Below, piece after piece: positions 16,701 to 25,374 of a stretch of 61,310 nucleotides of DNA (the stretch's first letter is position 1; each line of letters starts with the position of its first letter). The DNA comes from a virus. The notes under the pieces are model-generated. The model ran no database searches and was not told where the DNA came from. It saw only the letters and a program-made list of their open reading frames with translations. The stretch spans positions 1 to 61,310 of the IMG/VR virus record IMGVR_UViG_3300032360_000004; one strand, written 5' to 3'. The translations under genes were made by a program, and so were the position numbers.

Positions 16701-16952
16701 ATGGAGGAAGAAAGAATACTAGAACTGGTTACGAGTCTGAAAGCACAGGTATCACAGTTACGAAAGCAGGTAGGTAAAATAGAGGAAGCTATGGAAGTCT
16801 ACCAGACAGAAATATCGGGGAACGATCGCAGCATGGGTATTCGTACACGGGTGGCTATTATCTGGCGTACTTATGTGTGGATCCTGTGCAGTGCTAGTGC
16901 CGTTGGTGGCAGTTTCATAACCTGGATGGTCATGCACCACCTACAGCATTAG
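16701..16952 (+). CDS. Coiled-coil membrane protein, XhlA/holin-like
   Basis: The 83-residue protein has an N-terminal coiled coil (ILELVTSLKAQVSQLRKQVG, KIEEAMEVY) and one hydrophobic segment near residues 57-76 (TYVWILCSASAVGGSFITWM). This is the layout of haemolysin XhlA-type proteins that accompany holins. It directly precedes a secreted protease, so together they may form a lysis module. XhlA homology is by architecture only. Confidence 0.6.
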   Translation: MEEERILELVTSLKAQVSQLRKQVGKIEEAMEVYQTEISGNDRSMGIRTRVAIIWRTYVWILCSASAVGGSFITWMVMHHLQH

Positions 16953-16961
16953 GAGAATACA

Positions 16962-17975
16962 ATGAGACAACCCATTACCTACTCCCTGCTGTACCTGTTG
17001 CTGCTGGTACCTAGCCGACAGGCAATAGCCCAGGAAGTACACCCGGCCAGCGTGCGTATAGCCAGTAACAAGACCACCTGTAGCGGCACACTAATTTCCA
17101 AGGACGTTACCACAGGCATGGTGCAGGGACTCAGTGCAGCCCACTGCTTTAAGAAGGGCAAGTCTCTAACCGTATACTTGCCCAGTGGTAGGACCGCCAC
17201 AGCCAACATTCTTAAACGCTCTGAAGGTGTCGACCTGTTGCTGTTTGCTTTCAAGGTAGACCAAGAACAGTTGTCCCGTATCAAGGTGGCCCCAGTTGCC
17301 AAGGGCCGTACACCGGGTGCCCGGTACTACGCAGTAGGGTTTCCAGGTGGGCAAGCTAAGCCAGCACGGGTTGACTTAAAGCTAGACATCCCAGGAGGCC
17401 CAGAGTCATGGACGTGGTACAACGTAGTGGGTGGGAAGTTTAGTTGGGGCAGCAGCGGGGGTGGTGTCTTTAACACCCATGGCCAACTGGTGGGCACTAT
17501 AGCTCGCACCAATACCGGTGACAGCTTTACCCGGTTGGGTGCTAACAACATAACGGACGTGCGTAAGTTCGCAGGGGTTGCCCCAGCACAGGCAGCCACA
17601 ATACCAGTGGCTGGGCTGCTTGGTGAGCACGGCAGCGGGGCTACGTACCCTGACCGGGTAGCCAGCGAAATGATACGGCAGCTACAGCAGCAGGTAGCTG
17701 ATTTAAGCCGTCTGGTTGCCGATCTACGGGCCGCAAAGCCCCCAGCCATAGTAACTGGCCCCCAAGGCCCAGCAGGCCCACAGGGGGCCACAGGGGCTGC
17801 CACAGCGGGGCTACCGGGTAAGCCGGGGCCAACAGGGGCAGAAGGCCCAGAAGGCAAACCCGGCATTCCAGGTGTCATACGTATAGAGGTGTACCGGCAA
17901 GGACGGCTAAATAAAACCATAGAGGATCTACGCACGGGAAGTACCGTGCGGTTAACTATTTCGGATAAGGAGTGA
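16962..17975 (+). CDS. Secreted trypsin-like serine protease with collagen-like segment
   Basis: The 337-residue protein starts with a signal peptide (about 1-23, ending SRQAIA before Gln). It carries the trypsin triad pattern: His61 in LSAAHCF, Asp91 in EGVDLLLFAF, and Ser165 in GSSGGG. Cys40 and Cys62 would form the usual disulfide next to His. After the protease domain come a short coiled coil (232-257), a collagen-like Gly-X-Y stretch (266-304, GPQGPAGPQGATG ... GKPGIPG) and a small beta tail. Collagen-like pieces often trimerise phage fibres. Placed beside holin-like genes, it could degrade a proteinaceous cell envelope at lysis or act in the virion. No classical endolysin was seen. Confidence 0.82.
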   Translation: MRQPITYSLLYLLLLVPSRQAIAQEVHPASVRIASNKTTCSGTLISKDVTTGMVQGLSAAHCFKKGKSLTVYLPSGRTATANILKRSEGVDLLLFAFKVDQEQLSRIKVAPVAKGRTPGARYYAVGFPGGQAKPARVDLKLDIPGGPESWTWYNVVGGKFSWGSSGGGVFNTHGQLVGTIARTNTGDSFTRLGANNITDVRKFAGVAPAQAATIPVAGLLGEHGSGATYPDRVASEMIRQLQQQVADLSRLVADLRAAKPPAIVTGPQGPAGPQGATGAATAGLPGKPGPTGAEGPEGKPGIPGVIRIEVYRQGRLNKTIEDLRTGSTVRLTISDKE

Positions 17976-17979
17976 GACC

Positions 17980-18213
17980 ATGGCAGACAGTACACACGCA
18001 GGCGAAGGACATTCGGTAAACTTCAATGAAGTTATCGCACGCAGCCAAGCAACAACCCTGGACGGCATGGGTAAGATGTTCGGTTTGGCGACTGACTTGC
18101 AACGGGGCATCTTCGCTAAGAAGATGGATGAGATTGACCCGGTGCAGGCAGCAGCTATTAGGCAGGTGAGCCATCGCGAAGCACCAATTGGTATCGTGGC
18201 ACCATCTGCCTAA
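17980..18213 (+). CDS. Hypothetical protein
   Basis: The 77-residue protein starts 6 nt after AAGGAG, which overlaps the end of the protease gene. The body (LDGMGKMFGLATDLQRGIFAKK followed by DEIDPVQAAAIRQVSHRE) is helical. I do not recognise a family. Some resemblance to small RebB-like 'killing trait' proteins was considered but not supported. It is part of the block between neck genes that may concern lysis. Confidence 0.55.
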   Translation: MADSTHAGEGHSVNFNEVIARSQATTLDGMGKMFGLATDLQRGIFAKKMDEIDPVQAAAIRQVSHREAPIGIVAPSA

Positions 18214-18251
18214 GCAGGCTATTAACACCGAGGCCGTAAGAGGAGCGAGGG

Positions 18252-18500
18252 ATGACTACCACCACACTACGGTCTGAACAACTACATAGTCTGGCCAAAC
18301 GTGTTGAGCAGGGCACACCTATAAACGGTCCTGCCCTGCTCAACGCTATGGCTATAACACAGGTGGCCCATGATGCCGAGTACGCAGAACGCATCGACCA
18401 ACGGTGGCAACAACGTGCCGAACGACTACAGTCGCAACTGGATAAACTTCACAGAGTCGATACTGGAGGATCAGCGGCTGAACCGGGTAGCAGTGTGTAA
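18252..18500 (+). CDS. Hypothetical helical protein
   Basis: The 82-residue protein follows AGGAGCGAGGG. It is helical (LRSEQLHSLAKRVEQGT, YAERIDQRWQQRAERL, QSQLDKLHRVD) and probably coiled coil at its end. Its 3' half overlaps the next gene in another frame. No family is recognised. Confidence 0.55.
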   Translation: MTTTTLRSEQLHSLAKRVEQGTPINGPALLNAMAITQVAHDAEYAERIDQRWQQRAERLQSQLDKLHRVDTGGSAAEPGSSV

Positions 18501-18759
18501 GGCTTTAGATATTCCGGTGGAACCCGTGCGTGACCTAACCGTAACCAACACCAGTAAAGGTATTAGTGGCTGGGCCATGGCTGCTGTGGCTGGGTCCATG
18601 CTGCTGGGTGGACTAGGTGGTGGCATGGGGCTGGTTAGTCTGCTCAACAACATACCGCAACCACCAGCAGCTACTACACCCATTGACCCACAACCTCCAC
18701 AGGTTATATACCGGGATAAGCAGGTAGATGTAGAAGTTATTCCTCCACCAGGAAACTAA
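18370..18759 (+). CDS. Single-span membrane protein with Pro-rich tail
   Basis: The coding region ending at 18759 has one hydrophobic span (GWAMAAVAGSMLLGGLGG) and a Pro-rich outer segment (IPQPPAATTPIDPQPPQVIY). The start is uncertain. ATG 18370 gives 129 residues but overlaps 131 nt of the previous gene. GTG at 18493 overlaps it by only 8 nt and begins just after a stretch with GGAGG. Membrane-plus-periplasmic layout next to a protease and XhlA-like protein suggests a lysis accessory such as a spanin-like protein, which is an inference. Confidence 0.5.
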   Translation: MMPSTQNASTNGGNNVPNDYSRNWINFTESILEDQRLNRVAVCKALDIPVEPVRDLTVTNTSKGISGWAMAAVAGSMLLGGLGGGMGLVSLLNNIPQPPAATTPIDPQPPQVIYRDKQVDVEVIPPPGN

Positions 18760-18765
18760 ACCCCC

Positions 18766-19119
18766 ATGTCTGGGATCTACGGCATTAACAAGCTACGCAG
18801 AAAGCTAAAAGCTATGGAGCTTGCGGCTAAGCAGCGGGATGCTATTGACGTGGTGGTGGGATATACCGCTAAGTATGCCGTGTATGTACATGAGAACACA
18901 GAGTCCCGCCACACCGTGGGCCAAGCCAAGTACCTGGAACAGCCTGCCCGTGAAAAGGCGGACGAGCTTGGCAACATTGTGGCCAAGGCTGCCAAGCGGG
19001 GTTTATCATTGGACAAGGGGTTACTACTTGCTGGATTAAAGCTACAGGCAGCAAGCCAAAAGCTGGTACCAGTAGACACCGGCAACCTTAAGGGTAGTGC
19101 CTTTACGAGGAAGGAATAA
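18766..19119 (+). CDS. HK97 gp10-like neck/tail-completion protein
   Basis: The 117-residue protein matches the HK97 gp10 family: VVVGYTAKYAVYVHENTES near residues 29-48 and a C-terminal ASQKLVPVDTGNLKGSAFT near 96-114, the latter being the family's 'a...aP.dTGnLr.S' signature. Such proteins join the tail to the neck. It is followed in order by tail terminator-like and tail tube genes. Confidence 0.88.
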   Translation: MSGIYGINKLRRKLKAMELAAKQRDAIDVVVGYTAKYAVYVHENTESRHTVGQAKYLEQPAREKADELGNIVAKAAKRGLSLDKGLLLAGLKLQAASQKLVPVDTGNLKGSAFTRKE

Positions 19120-19121
19120 CT

Positions 19122-19568
19122 ATGACGGGCACCCTAACACATTCACCGGCAGACATTGTTCGCAGCCTCCTGGTGGACCTAGGTCATGGCACGGTACCCA
19201 GTGCTGGTAGTACGTGGCCCGTGTTTGTTGGTAACGAACCTAACAGCCCTGACGACGCTATAACCGTGTACGATACCACCAGCCGTATGGACGGGCGTAC
19301 ACAGGTAGACGGGCAACAGCACGAGCACCATGGGGTGCAGATCCGTATACGTAACGGTAACCACGTAGACGGGTACACCAAGGCCCGAGCCATAGCTGTA
19401 GCCCTGGACGAAACGGCTTACCAAAATACTGTCACTATTAGTAGCACAAGCTATACGGTACAGTGTGTGAGTCGTGTGGGTGGGGTGATCGCTTTAGGTA
19501 AAGACACCCCTAACACTAGACGAAACCTATTCACCATCAATGCACTGGTGTCAGTGCATACTGACTAA
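19122..19568 (+). CDS. Probable tail terminator / minor tail protein
   Basis: The 148-residue protein starts with AAGGA upstream. The N-terminal helix (SPADIVRSLLVDLGHG) is followed by beta strands: TWPVFVGNEPNSPDDAITVYD, then HHGVQIRIRNGNHVDGYTKA. This is the usual layout of tail terminators ('dai.vyd..g ... vqi.vrg.d...ay..a..i'). It caps the tail tube and sets the joint to the neck. Position between gp10-like and tube genes supports this. Confidence 0.75.
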   Translation: MTGTLTHSPADIVRSLLVDLGHGTVPSAGSTWPVFVGNEPNSPDDAITVYDTTSRMDGRTQVDGQQHEHHGVQIRIRNGNHVDGYTKARAIAVALDETAYQNTVTISSTSYTVQCVSRVGGVIALGKDTPNTRRNLFTINALVSVHTD

Positions 19569-19598
19569 CTAACCACACCACACTAAAGGAGCCACCAC

Positions 19599-20075
19599 AT
19601 GGCTGCACCAACACTGACCGCACGAGTTGCCCCTCTTGGCATCGCACTGGCAGACGGCTATTCGACAAAAATCGCTTTCGCGGCTGACTCAGATATTAGT
19701 TTCTGGGAAAAGTCTGTGTCACCACCTAGCCTGGATGGTGGAGATACCATTGAAGTTAGCACGATGCACAACTCCGTATACCGGACATTTGCTGCCCGTG
19801 CTCTTATTACGTTGGGTGAGAGTAGTATAACCGCAGCCTATGACCCGGATGCGTATGACGAGATCATCGGGATCATCAATGTTAATACCTCAGTCACTGT
19901 CCACTTTCCAGATGGTAGTACGCTGACGTTCTGGGGCTACCTGCGTACCTTTGAACCCGGCGACAATACCGAGGGTGAACAGCCCGAGGCTACCATTACC
20001 ATTCAGCCCACCAACGTCGACCCGTCATCCGGCCACGAACATGGACCGGTTATGGTTGAAGTGGCTGGGACATAA
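19599..20075 (+). CDS. Major tail (tube) protein
   Basis: The 158-residue protein has the beta-rich pattern of tail tubes: SDISFWEKSVSPPSLDGGDT, then IEVSTMHNSVYRTFAARALI, then a C-terminal block PEATITIQPTNVDPSSGHEH. The order (after terminator, before chaperones and tape measure) is standard for siphoviruses. AAAGGAG lies before the ATG. Codon use resembles that of the capsid gene (GTT, ACC, CTT), consistent with high expression. Confidence 0.85.
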   Translation: MAAPTLTARVAPLGIALADGYSTKIAFAADSDISFWEKSVSPPSLDGGDTIEVSTMHNSVYRTFAARALITLGESSITAAYDPDAYDEIIGIINVNTSVTVHFPDGSTLTFWGYLRTFEPGDNTEGEQPEATITIQPTNVDPSSGHEHGPVMVEVAGT

Positions 20076-20113
20076 CACTACGGGTAAACCCAAACCTTAG
20101 AGGAGCGAGTACG

Positions 20114-20563
20114 ATGAGTAGTAGCAACACCGGTTTAAACTTTTCCAACATTGAACCTATAGAGCTACCGGTAACGGTTGGCGACCACAAGTACACACTA
20201 CGCGAAGCCAGTGGCGGGGCAGCCTGCCGCTATCGTAACGCACTTATAGAGTGTACTAAGCTGGGACCCGAGGGTAAGCCTACGCACCTTAAAGGCATAG
20301 CCAGCATCGAACCGCTGCTGGTTAGCCTGTGCCTGTTTGACATTAAGAACAAACGTGTACCCGTGCAGGTAATCGAGGGTTGGCCTGCACGGGTGCAGAA
20401 GGCACTGTTTAACAAAGCCCAGGAAATTAGTGAGTTAAACGAAGATGATGCGGAAGAAACTGTTGAACAGCTTGAACAAAAACTACAGGCAGCCCGTGCT
20501 AAGGACGATGACCAGTCAGCGGCAAAAAACGAGCCCAGCGGTATACCGGCTGGTTCCGACTAG
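20114..20563 (+). CDS. Tail assembly chaperone, short form (gpG-like)
   Basis: The 149-residue protein starts after AGGAGCGAG. EPIELPVTVGDHKYTLREAS and the helical middle (AACRYRNALIECTKLG, LLVSLCLFDI) resemble tail assembly chaperones that coat the tape measure before tube assembly. The end is Glu/Gln-rich and holds a slippery heptamer. A -1 shift there fuses it to the downstream frame to make the long form. Confidence 0.85.
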   Translation: MSSSNTGLNFSNIEPIELPVTVGDHKYTLREASGGAACRYRNALIECTKLGPEGKPTHLKGIASIEPLLVSLCLFDIKNKRVPVQVIEGWPARVQKALFNKAQEISELNEDDAEETVEQLEQKLQAARAKDDDQSAAKNEPSGIPAGSD

Positions 20564-20874
20564 CCAGTCACCTAGGTATGCCGCTACAGCAGTGTATAGA
20601 TGCCCACACCCACAGGCAGTTCCTTACCTGGATGGCATGGCTAGATCATCGGGACACTACGCCAGAACCAACCCAATACTATCTGATGCAGATAGCAGCC
20701 GAGGTACGTCGTGTGCTGGCCAAGAACCCAAACAGCATAAAGCTGGACGACTTCGAACTACAGTTTGGCACAGCTACCCCGCAGATAGCCGACCCCGAAT
20801 TGGATCTTAAACAATCTAAGCACCGGTGGAATACGTTGCTAGGAATAGGATCAAACGATGGCAGCAGAGACTGA
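20114..20874 (+). CDS. Tail assembly chaperone, long form made by -1 frameshift (gpGT-like)
   Basis: Ribosomes that slip one base back at A_AAA_AAC (20524-20530) would continue at CGA and read an open frame to 20874, adding about 114 residues to the first 139 (total about 253). The added part (GWFRLASHLGMPLQQCIDAH, then RQFLTWMAWLD and YYLMQIAAEVRRVL) is typical of the T portion of such chaperones. It has its own possible ATG at 20578, but the frame is open right through from the slip site. Location just before the tape measure gene is exactly where lambda-type G/GT pairs occur. Confidence 0.85.
20524..20530 (+). promoter_or_regulatory. Programmed -1 frameshift slippery site
   Basis: The heptamer A AAA AAC is in the zero frame of the chaperone gene (codons GCA AAA AAC). 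Both the P-site AAA and A-site AAC can re-pair one base back. The zero-frame stop comes 31 nt later, and the -1 frame is open for over 300 nt. Confidence 0.85.
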
Positions 20875-23800
20875 AGTCGAAAGGCTAGTAGTACGCCTAA
20901 CAGGCGACAGCACTAGCTACCAGCGTATGCTCCGCACGGCAGGAGCAGCTACTAAGCAGGCCACAGCCCAGTTCGCTATGGCGGGTAGGTCTGTGACTGC
21001 TCTGGGTGTGAAGTTGAAGGCACTCGGGGTTAAGATGGCGATGGTAGGGAAGGGCATGAGGAGCATGGGTACCAAGATGGCCGGTGCCCTTACCCTACCT
21101 ATAGCAGTCGTTGCCGGGGCAGGGGTATATGCCTTCGCCAAGTTTGACAAGGCTATGACTGAGTCCACCGCTATAATGAAGGTGACAGCAGAGCAGGCCG
21201 AGAGGATGAGGAAAACCGCCCTGTCCTTAAGCACCGCAGGGGGTGGTACACAGGGGGCAACAGAACTAGCTGAGTCCTATTACTTCTTAGCCTCGGCAGG
21301 TAAGAATGCTGAACAGTCCATGGCTCTGCTGCCAGCGGTTGCCCAGTTTGCTACGGCTGGTGCTTTTGATATGGCTAAGGCCACTGACCTGTTAACCGAT
21401 GCCCAGAGTGCATTAGGTTTGAGCAGTAAGGACGCAGCCAAGGATACGGAAAACCTGACTAGGGTTAGTGATGCACTGGTTAAGTCTGGCACACTAGCCA
21501 ACGCCAGCGTACAGCAGTTTGCAGAAGCCCTAACAGCGGATGCAGCAACTGCGTCCCTGAGCCTAGGACAGAGCCTGGAGAGCACCTTAGCCATACTGGC
21601 CCTGTACGCTGACAAGGGTAAGAAGGCAGCCGAAGCCGGTAACCTGTATGGCCGTGCTACTAGGCTGCTAACCAAGGCTTCCCGTGCTAATGCTGACCAG
21701 TTTAAAAAGCACAACGTCAAGGTTATAGATGCAGCTACCGGGGAATACCGCGACTTCATAGATATCCTGGATGATATGAATGTGGCGTTTAAGGGGATGA
21801 CTGGCCCCCAGCGGGCTGCTGCCCTGGAGCAGATGGGCTTCGCCGCATTGGCCCAGAAATCCATACTGCCCCTGCTAGATTCCACCACGGCACTTAAAGG
21901 TTATAAGAAGGAACTGGAGGGGGCAGGAGGTCAAACCGCTAAGACCGCTACCAAGCAGATGAAGTCCTTTTCCAACCAGCTAAAGGTGTTAAAGAACAGG
22001 CTGGTAAACGTGGGTATTGAGATCGGTAAAGTACTGGCACCCATGATAGAGAAATTAAGCGGTTGGATTTCGAGTGCGGTAAAGTGGTGGAACACTCTTA
22101 ACGCTTCCACTAAAAAGACCATCATTGTAGTAGCCTTGGTGGTAGCGGCTCTTGGTCCGATACTAATAATTGGTGGAATGCTGGTCAGTGCCATCGGTGC
22201 TATTGTCAGTGCCATAGGTAGCGTGATTGCCTTCCTTGGACCGTGGGGTGTGGCAATAGTTGCCCTGATAGGAACCATAGGTGGACTCACTCTTAGCTGG
22301 GATGATGTACTGGGGGCTGTTAAGGGCTTTGTCATGGGAGCTATTGGGTTTGTCATTCACTTTAGAGAGAACATGGGAATACTGTGGAAATGGCTAAAGG
22401 ATAACTGGGGTAAGATATTGCTATGGATGTTCGAGGCTTGGGTGCAGGTCAATCTAAATATGGCCTATAACTTGGGCGTGGGAATCAAGACTCTGGTCCG
22501 GCTGTATGTAGCTTTCCAGGGTTGGCTGTCTGGTATGTTCGAGCGTGCGTTTTCTAAGGAGTTTCTTAAGTGGGTTTTCATAGGCCTCGCGAAAGTGGGC
22601 CAAGCACTTCTCGACTTTGCTGAAGCTGCATGGGAAACTCTAAAGGGTATATTTACTGGGGCAGCCCCCACTATGGGGGACTTTATGGACCAGTTAAAAG
22701 ATGACTTCGATAAAGGTGCGGAGAATATAAACTTCATAGAGACGGCTGGCGATATTATCTCGGAAGAGGCCAAGAACCTTAAAGGTCCTCTAGAAGGTAT
22801 GTGGTCAGACCTGGAAGGTCCTCAGTTCAACCTGGAAACTGGGTTTAATAAAGCTGAGACCAAGAAGGTTGCCAAAGACGTTGCCGAAGATGCTGCCAAA
22901 GCCGTAGAAAAAGCCGTAGATAAGAAAGTTGATAAGGAAATAAAAGCCAACGTCCACTATAGTGTGAGCGGCATAGGGGCAGTGGAAGCAGGTACCGCTG
23001 AAGCCATGGCACGGGTTAGGGAATTCATGTCTCTAAAACCGGATGCCAACCTAGACAAGAAAGCTTCCCTAGAAGCCGCGATAAAAGCCCAAGAAGCACG
23101 CAAAGCACAGGTGCGAGCAGGTGGTGCTGATCCGGGAGCCAAACAGTCGAAGACTATACTAGAGCAGGTCACAGAACCGGGTGGTGTGTTTGGCCCACGC
23201 ATGGGACACGGCAAATGGGATAGTATCCCGGGGAACCCACCCACTGGCATAGCCGCAGAAGCCGCAGCCGCAGCCGCAGCAGCTAGCTCCACTGGCGTAG
23301 GGGAAGCCCATAGGATGTATGGTCCCGCAGCAGGTGCTAAGCGGAAGGCAGAACAGCAAGATGTATACAATAACGATCCGGCCAACATGGTCGGGAAAAT
23401 GATAGACAAAGTAAAAGCAAATCTGCCATTCGCTAGAGCAAAGTTTCCGGGAGAAGATGGTGGCCAGGATGCACCCGTCAATGCGGTTGCTGAGTATCAA
23501 AAGAAGATGGCGGAAATTGAAGCAAAGACGCCATCCGGTATAGGTGCAAAGCTAATGGCGGATGCCGGAACCGCGATGAAAAGTATAGAGGGAGCCGGGG
23601 TTGCGGGACACAAGTTTACTCCTGAACAGTTAGCTGCCCAGAAGACGGTTAGGGGAGGACTACAAGGGGGTGACGGTGCTGGGTTCCTAGGACTAAGCCC
23701 CCAGGAATTCGCAAGAATAGACGCCGAGAATAAGGCAGCCGAAGCAAGTAAAAGGGCAAGAGCCGCTAACCCGTGGTTGGATAAGAGGGTTAAATCCTCA

Positions 23801-23953
23801 GAGTCTGTAATACAGGGAGTCACACCTAAGTCACAAGCACCGAAGCCTGATATGAACCTAGTTAATATATCGTCAGGAATAGATAAGTTGGTGGAGCTTG
23901 CTGAGGAACAGAATAAACTGGAGCCAGTGACCATATCAGGAGCGGGGTTATAA
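20858..23953 (+). CDS. Tape measure protein
   Basis: The 1031-residue protein is the longest in the tail block. It begins with VERLVVRLTGDSTSYQRMLR, a common start of phage tape measures, continues with a region like TP901-type tape measures (residues about 90-330: ESTAIMKVTAEQAERMRKTA, AESYYFLASAGKNAEQSMAL), then hydrophobic helices near 420-480 (VVALVVAALGPILIIGG and following), and a helical Ala/Lys/Glu-rich end. It sets tail length; at roughly 0.15 nm per residue the tail would be near 150 nm. The start overlaps the chaperone long form by 17 nt. Confidence 0.92.
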   Translation: MAAETEVERLVVRLTGDSTSYQRMLRTAGAATKQATAQFAMAGRSVTALGVKLKALGVKMAMVGKGMRSMGTKMAGALTLPIAVVAGAGVYAFAKFDKAMTESTAIMKVTAEQAERMRKTALSLSTAGGGTQGATELAESYYFLASAGKNAEQSMALLPAVAQFATAGAFDMAKATDLLTDAQSALGLSSKDAAKDTENLTRVSDALVKSGTLANASVQQFAEALTADAATASLSLGQSLESTLAILALYADKGKKAAEAGNLYGRATRLLTKASRANADQFKKHNVKVIDAATGEYRDFIDILDDMNVAFKGMTGPQRAAALEQMGFAALAQKSILPLLDSTTALKGYKKELEGAGGQTAKTATKQMKSFSNQLKVLKNRLVNVGIEIGKVLAPMIEKLSGWISSAVKWWNTLNASTKKTIIVVALVVAALGPILIIGGMLVSAIGAIVSAIGSVIAFLGPWGVAIVALIGTIGGLTLSWDDVLGAVKGFVMGAIGFVIHFRENMGILWKWLKDNWGKILLWMFEAWVQVNLNMAYNLGVGIKTLVRLYVAFQGWLSGMFERAFSKEFLKWVFIGLAKVGQALLDFAEAAWETLKGIFTGAAPTMGDFMDQLKDDFDKGAENINFIETAGDIISEEAKNLKGPLEGMWSDLEGPQFNLETGFNKAETKKVAKDVAEDAAKAVEKAVDKKVDKEIKANVHYSVSGIGAVEAGTAEAMARVREFMSLKPDANLDKKASLEAAIKAQEARKAQVRAGGADPGAKQSKTILEQVTEPGGVFGPRMGHGKWDSIPGNPPTGIAAEAAAAAAAASSTGVGEAHRMYGPAAGAKRKAEQQDVYNNDPANMVGKMIDKVKANLPFARAKFPGEDGGQDAPVNAVAEYQKKMAEIEAKTPSGIGAKLMADAGTAMKSIEGAGVAGHKFTPEQLAAQKTVRGGLQGGDGAGFLGLSPQEFARIDAENKAAEASKRARAANPWLDKRVKSSESVIQGVTPKSQAPKPDMNLVNISSGIDKLVELAEEQNKLEPVTISGAGL

Positions 23954-23954
23954 T

Positions 23955-24848
23955 ATGGTTGCCACCGTAATGACGGGCCAACGTACCTGGAACCTACGTA
24001 GAGACGATGAGGGGCATCGTGAGTACACCATAGTACACCAAGTGCGTGCCGATGCGTTGGATGGCCCAGCGATTATAATGCAGGCCGGAGGTTTACCGTC
24101 TGTGGGTTCTACCTGGAACTTTGATAACGACGCAGACCCGTGGGCGTTTTGCTACCCCACCATGTCTATAAGCCCAAGGACAAGCAATGAACCCAACACA
24201 CTATGGACGGTGGAGCAGAAGTTTAGCACCAAGCCCCTGAACCGGTGCCAGGACGACAGCATAGATAACCCCCTGGATGAGCCGGACCGCATCAGTGGAG
24301 GCTTTACTAAGCTAACCAAGGAAGCAGATAAGGACCGCCACGGTGATCCTATAAAGAGTAGCAGCCATGAGCAGGTACGAGGTAGTGCCGTACAGCGTGA
24401 CGACAACCGGCCTAACGTAAAGATAGAACGCAACATACCTGCACTACCTTTAGGTACCTTCAGTGAAATGGTGGACACGGTAAACGACGCACCCCTGTGG
24501 GGTGTGAGTGCCCGGTGTATAAAGCTGAGCAACGTAAGCTGGAGCCGTCAACTGTACGGCACCTGTAGTTTTTACTACACCGTGGGTTACGAATTCGATG
24601 TTAACTTTGACACTTTTGATAAGTCACTAATTGACGAAGGAACCATGGTCCTGGACAAGGGGGGTAACAAGGATGACCCGCAGGACTTCATTGTCTATAA
24701 AGATCGCAACGGGGAAAATAGCCGTGTTATCCTAAACGGTAACGGGGCAGCCTGGGACGGTACTGGCACTGATGGTCCCGGCACTATAGAGGTGCAATTC
24801 TATGACGAAAGCAACTTCCTGCTGCTCGGGGTTCCCTCCAGCCTCTAA
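23955..24848 (+). CDS. Tail tip protein, probable distal tail-type
   Basis: The 297-residue protein follows the tape measure gene with AGGAG upstream. Beta-rich sequence: REYTIVHQVRADALDGPAII, SVGSTWNFDNDADPWAFCYP, and a C-terminal FIVYKDRNGENSRVILNGNG with TIEVQFYDESNFLLLG. This suits a tail tip or hub protein. I do not recognise a named family. Order tape measure, then distal tail, is standard for siphoviruses. Confidence 0.65.
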   Translation: MVATVMTGQRTWNLRRDDEGHREYTIVHQVRADALDGPAIIMQAGGLPSVGSTWNFDNDADPWAFCYPTMSISPRTSNEPNTLWTVEQKFSTKPLNRCQDDSIDNPLDEPDRISGGFTKLTKEADKDRHGDPIKSSSHEQVRGSAVQRDDNRPNVKIERNIPALPLGTFSEMVDTVNDAPLWGVSARCIKLSNVSWSRQLYGTCSFYYTVGYEFDVNFDTFDKSLIDEGTMVLDKGGNKDDPQDFIVYKDRNGENSRVILNGNGAAWDGTGTDGPGTIEVQFYDESNFLLLGVPSSL

Positions 24849-24861
24849 CCTACACCGCTCC

Positions 24862-25365
24862 ATGCCTAATACCCAACACCAACTACATCTACCCATGACG
24901 GTAGACCTTGTACCACCAGAGGAGCGTGGCGTAAAAGATGCTACCCAGTGGTCTGAGGGGCAGGATAGATTAGTGGCCAACGCCACCGTGTACCACCAGC
25001 ACCACGGGGATCAGCCTACTAGTTCCGCCTGTAAGTTTAGCACCGTACTAGACACAGTGGAGCAGCCGTTCACACGACGGGTAAATATAGGTACCGAACC
25101 CGTACCGTTGGAAACTGGTTGGGTGGTGCAGGCTGGGTACGTGCTAATAGAAAACCGCACAGGCCAGCACCCCGAGGTAAACCCCACCCAGGAAGAACGT
25201 GAGACCATAGCCAGTACTGTAGTACGGGTGGCCGTTGGCTCAGACCGGGGGTGGCTCATACACCCTAACCGGTTTATGCTGGCCGAAGTAGAGGATGCCA
25301 GCCTAGTGACCCTCCAGTGTTTACAGGGTACAGCGTTAGTCTATCTAAGTGTGTTTTCCAGGTAG
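24862..25365 (+). CDS. Hypothetical tail protein
   Basis: The 167-residue protein, from ATG 24862, contains ATQWSEGQDRLVANATVYHQ, VQAGYVLIENRTGQHPEVNP and a C-terminal SLVTLQCLQGTALVYLSVFS. It is beta-like and lies between tail tip and adhesin genes, so it is probably part of the baseplate. Another ATG at 24895 is also possible; neither has a good ribosome site. No family is recognised. Confidence 0.55.
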   Translation: MPNTQHQLHLPMTVDLVPPEERGVKDATQWSEGQDRLVANATVYHQHHGDQPTSSACKFSTVLDTVEQPFTRRVNIGTEPVPLETGWVVQAGYVLIENRTGQHPEVNPTQEERETIASTVVRVAVGSDRGWLIHPNRFMLAEVEDASLVTLQCLQGTALVYLSVFSR

Positions 25366-25374
25366 CCCTTACCC

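Noticed and set aside
17980-18213. RebB-like killing-trait (R-body) protein
   Set aside because: Length is similar but the sequence pattern does not match well and there are no other R-body genes.
20445-20810. 121-residue frame across the tail chaperone region
   Set aside because: It lies in the third frame, lacks family features, and the -1 frameshift product explains the region.
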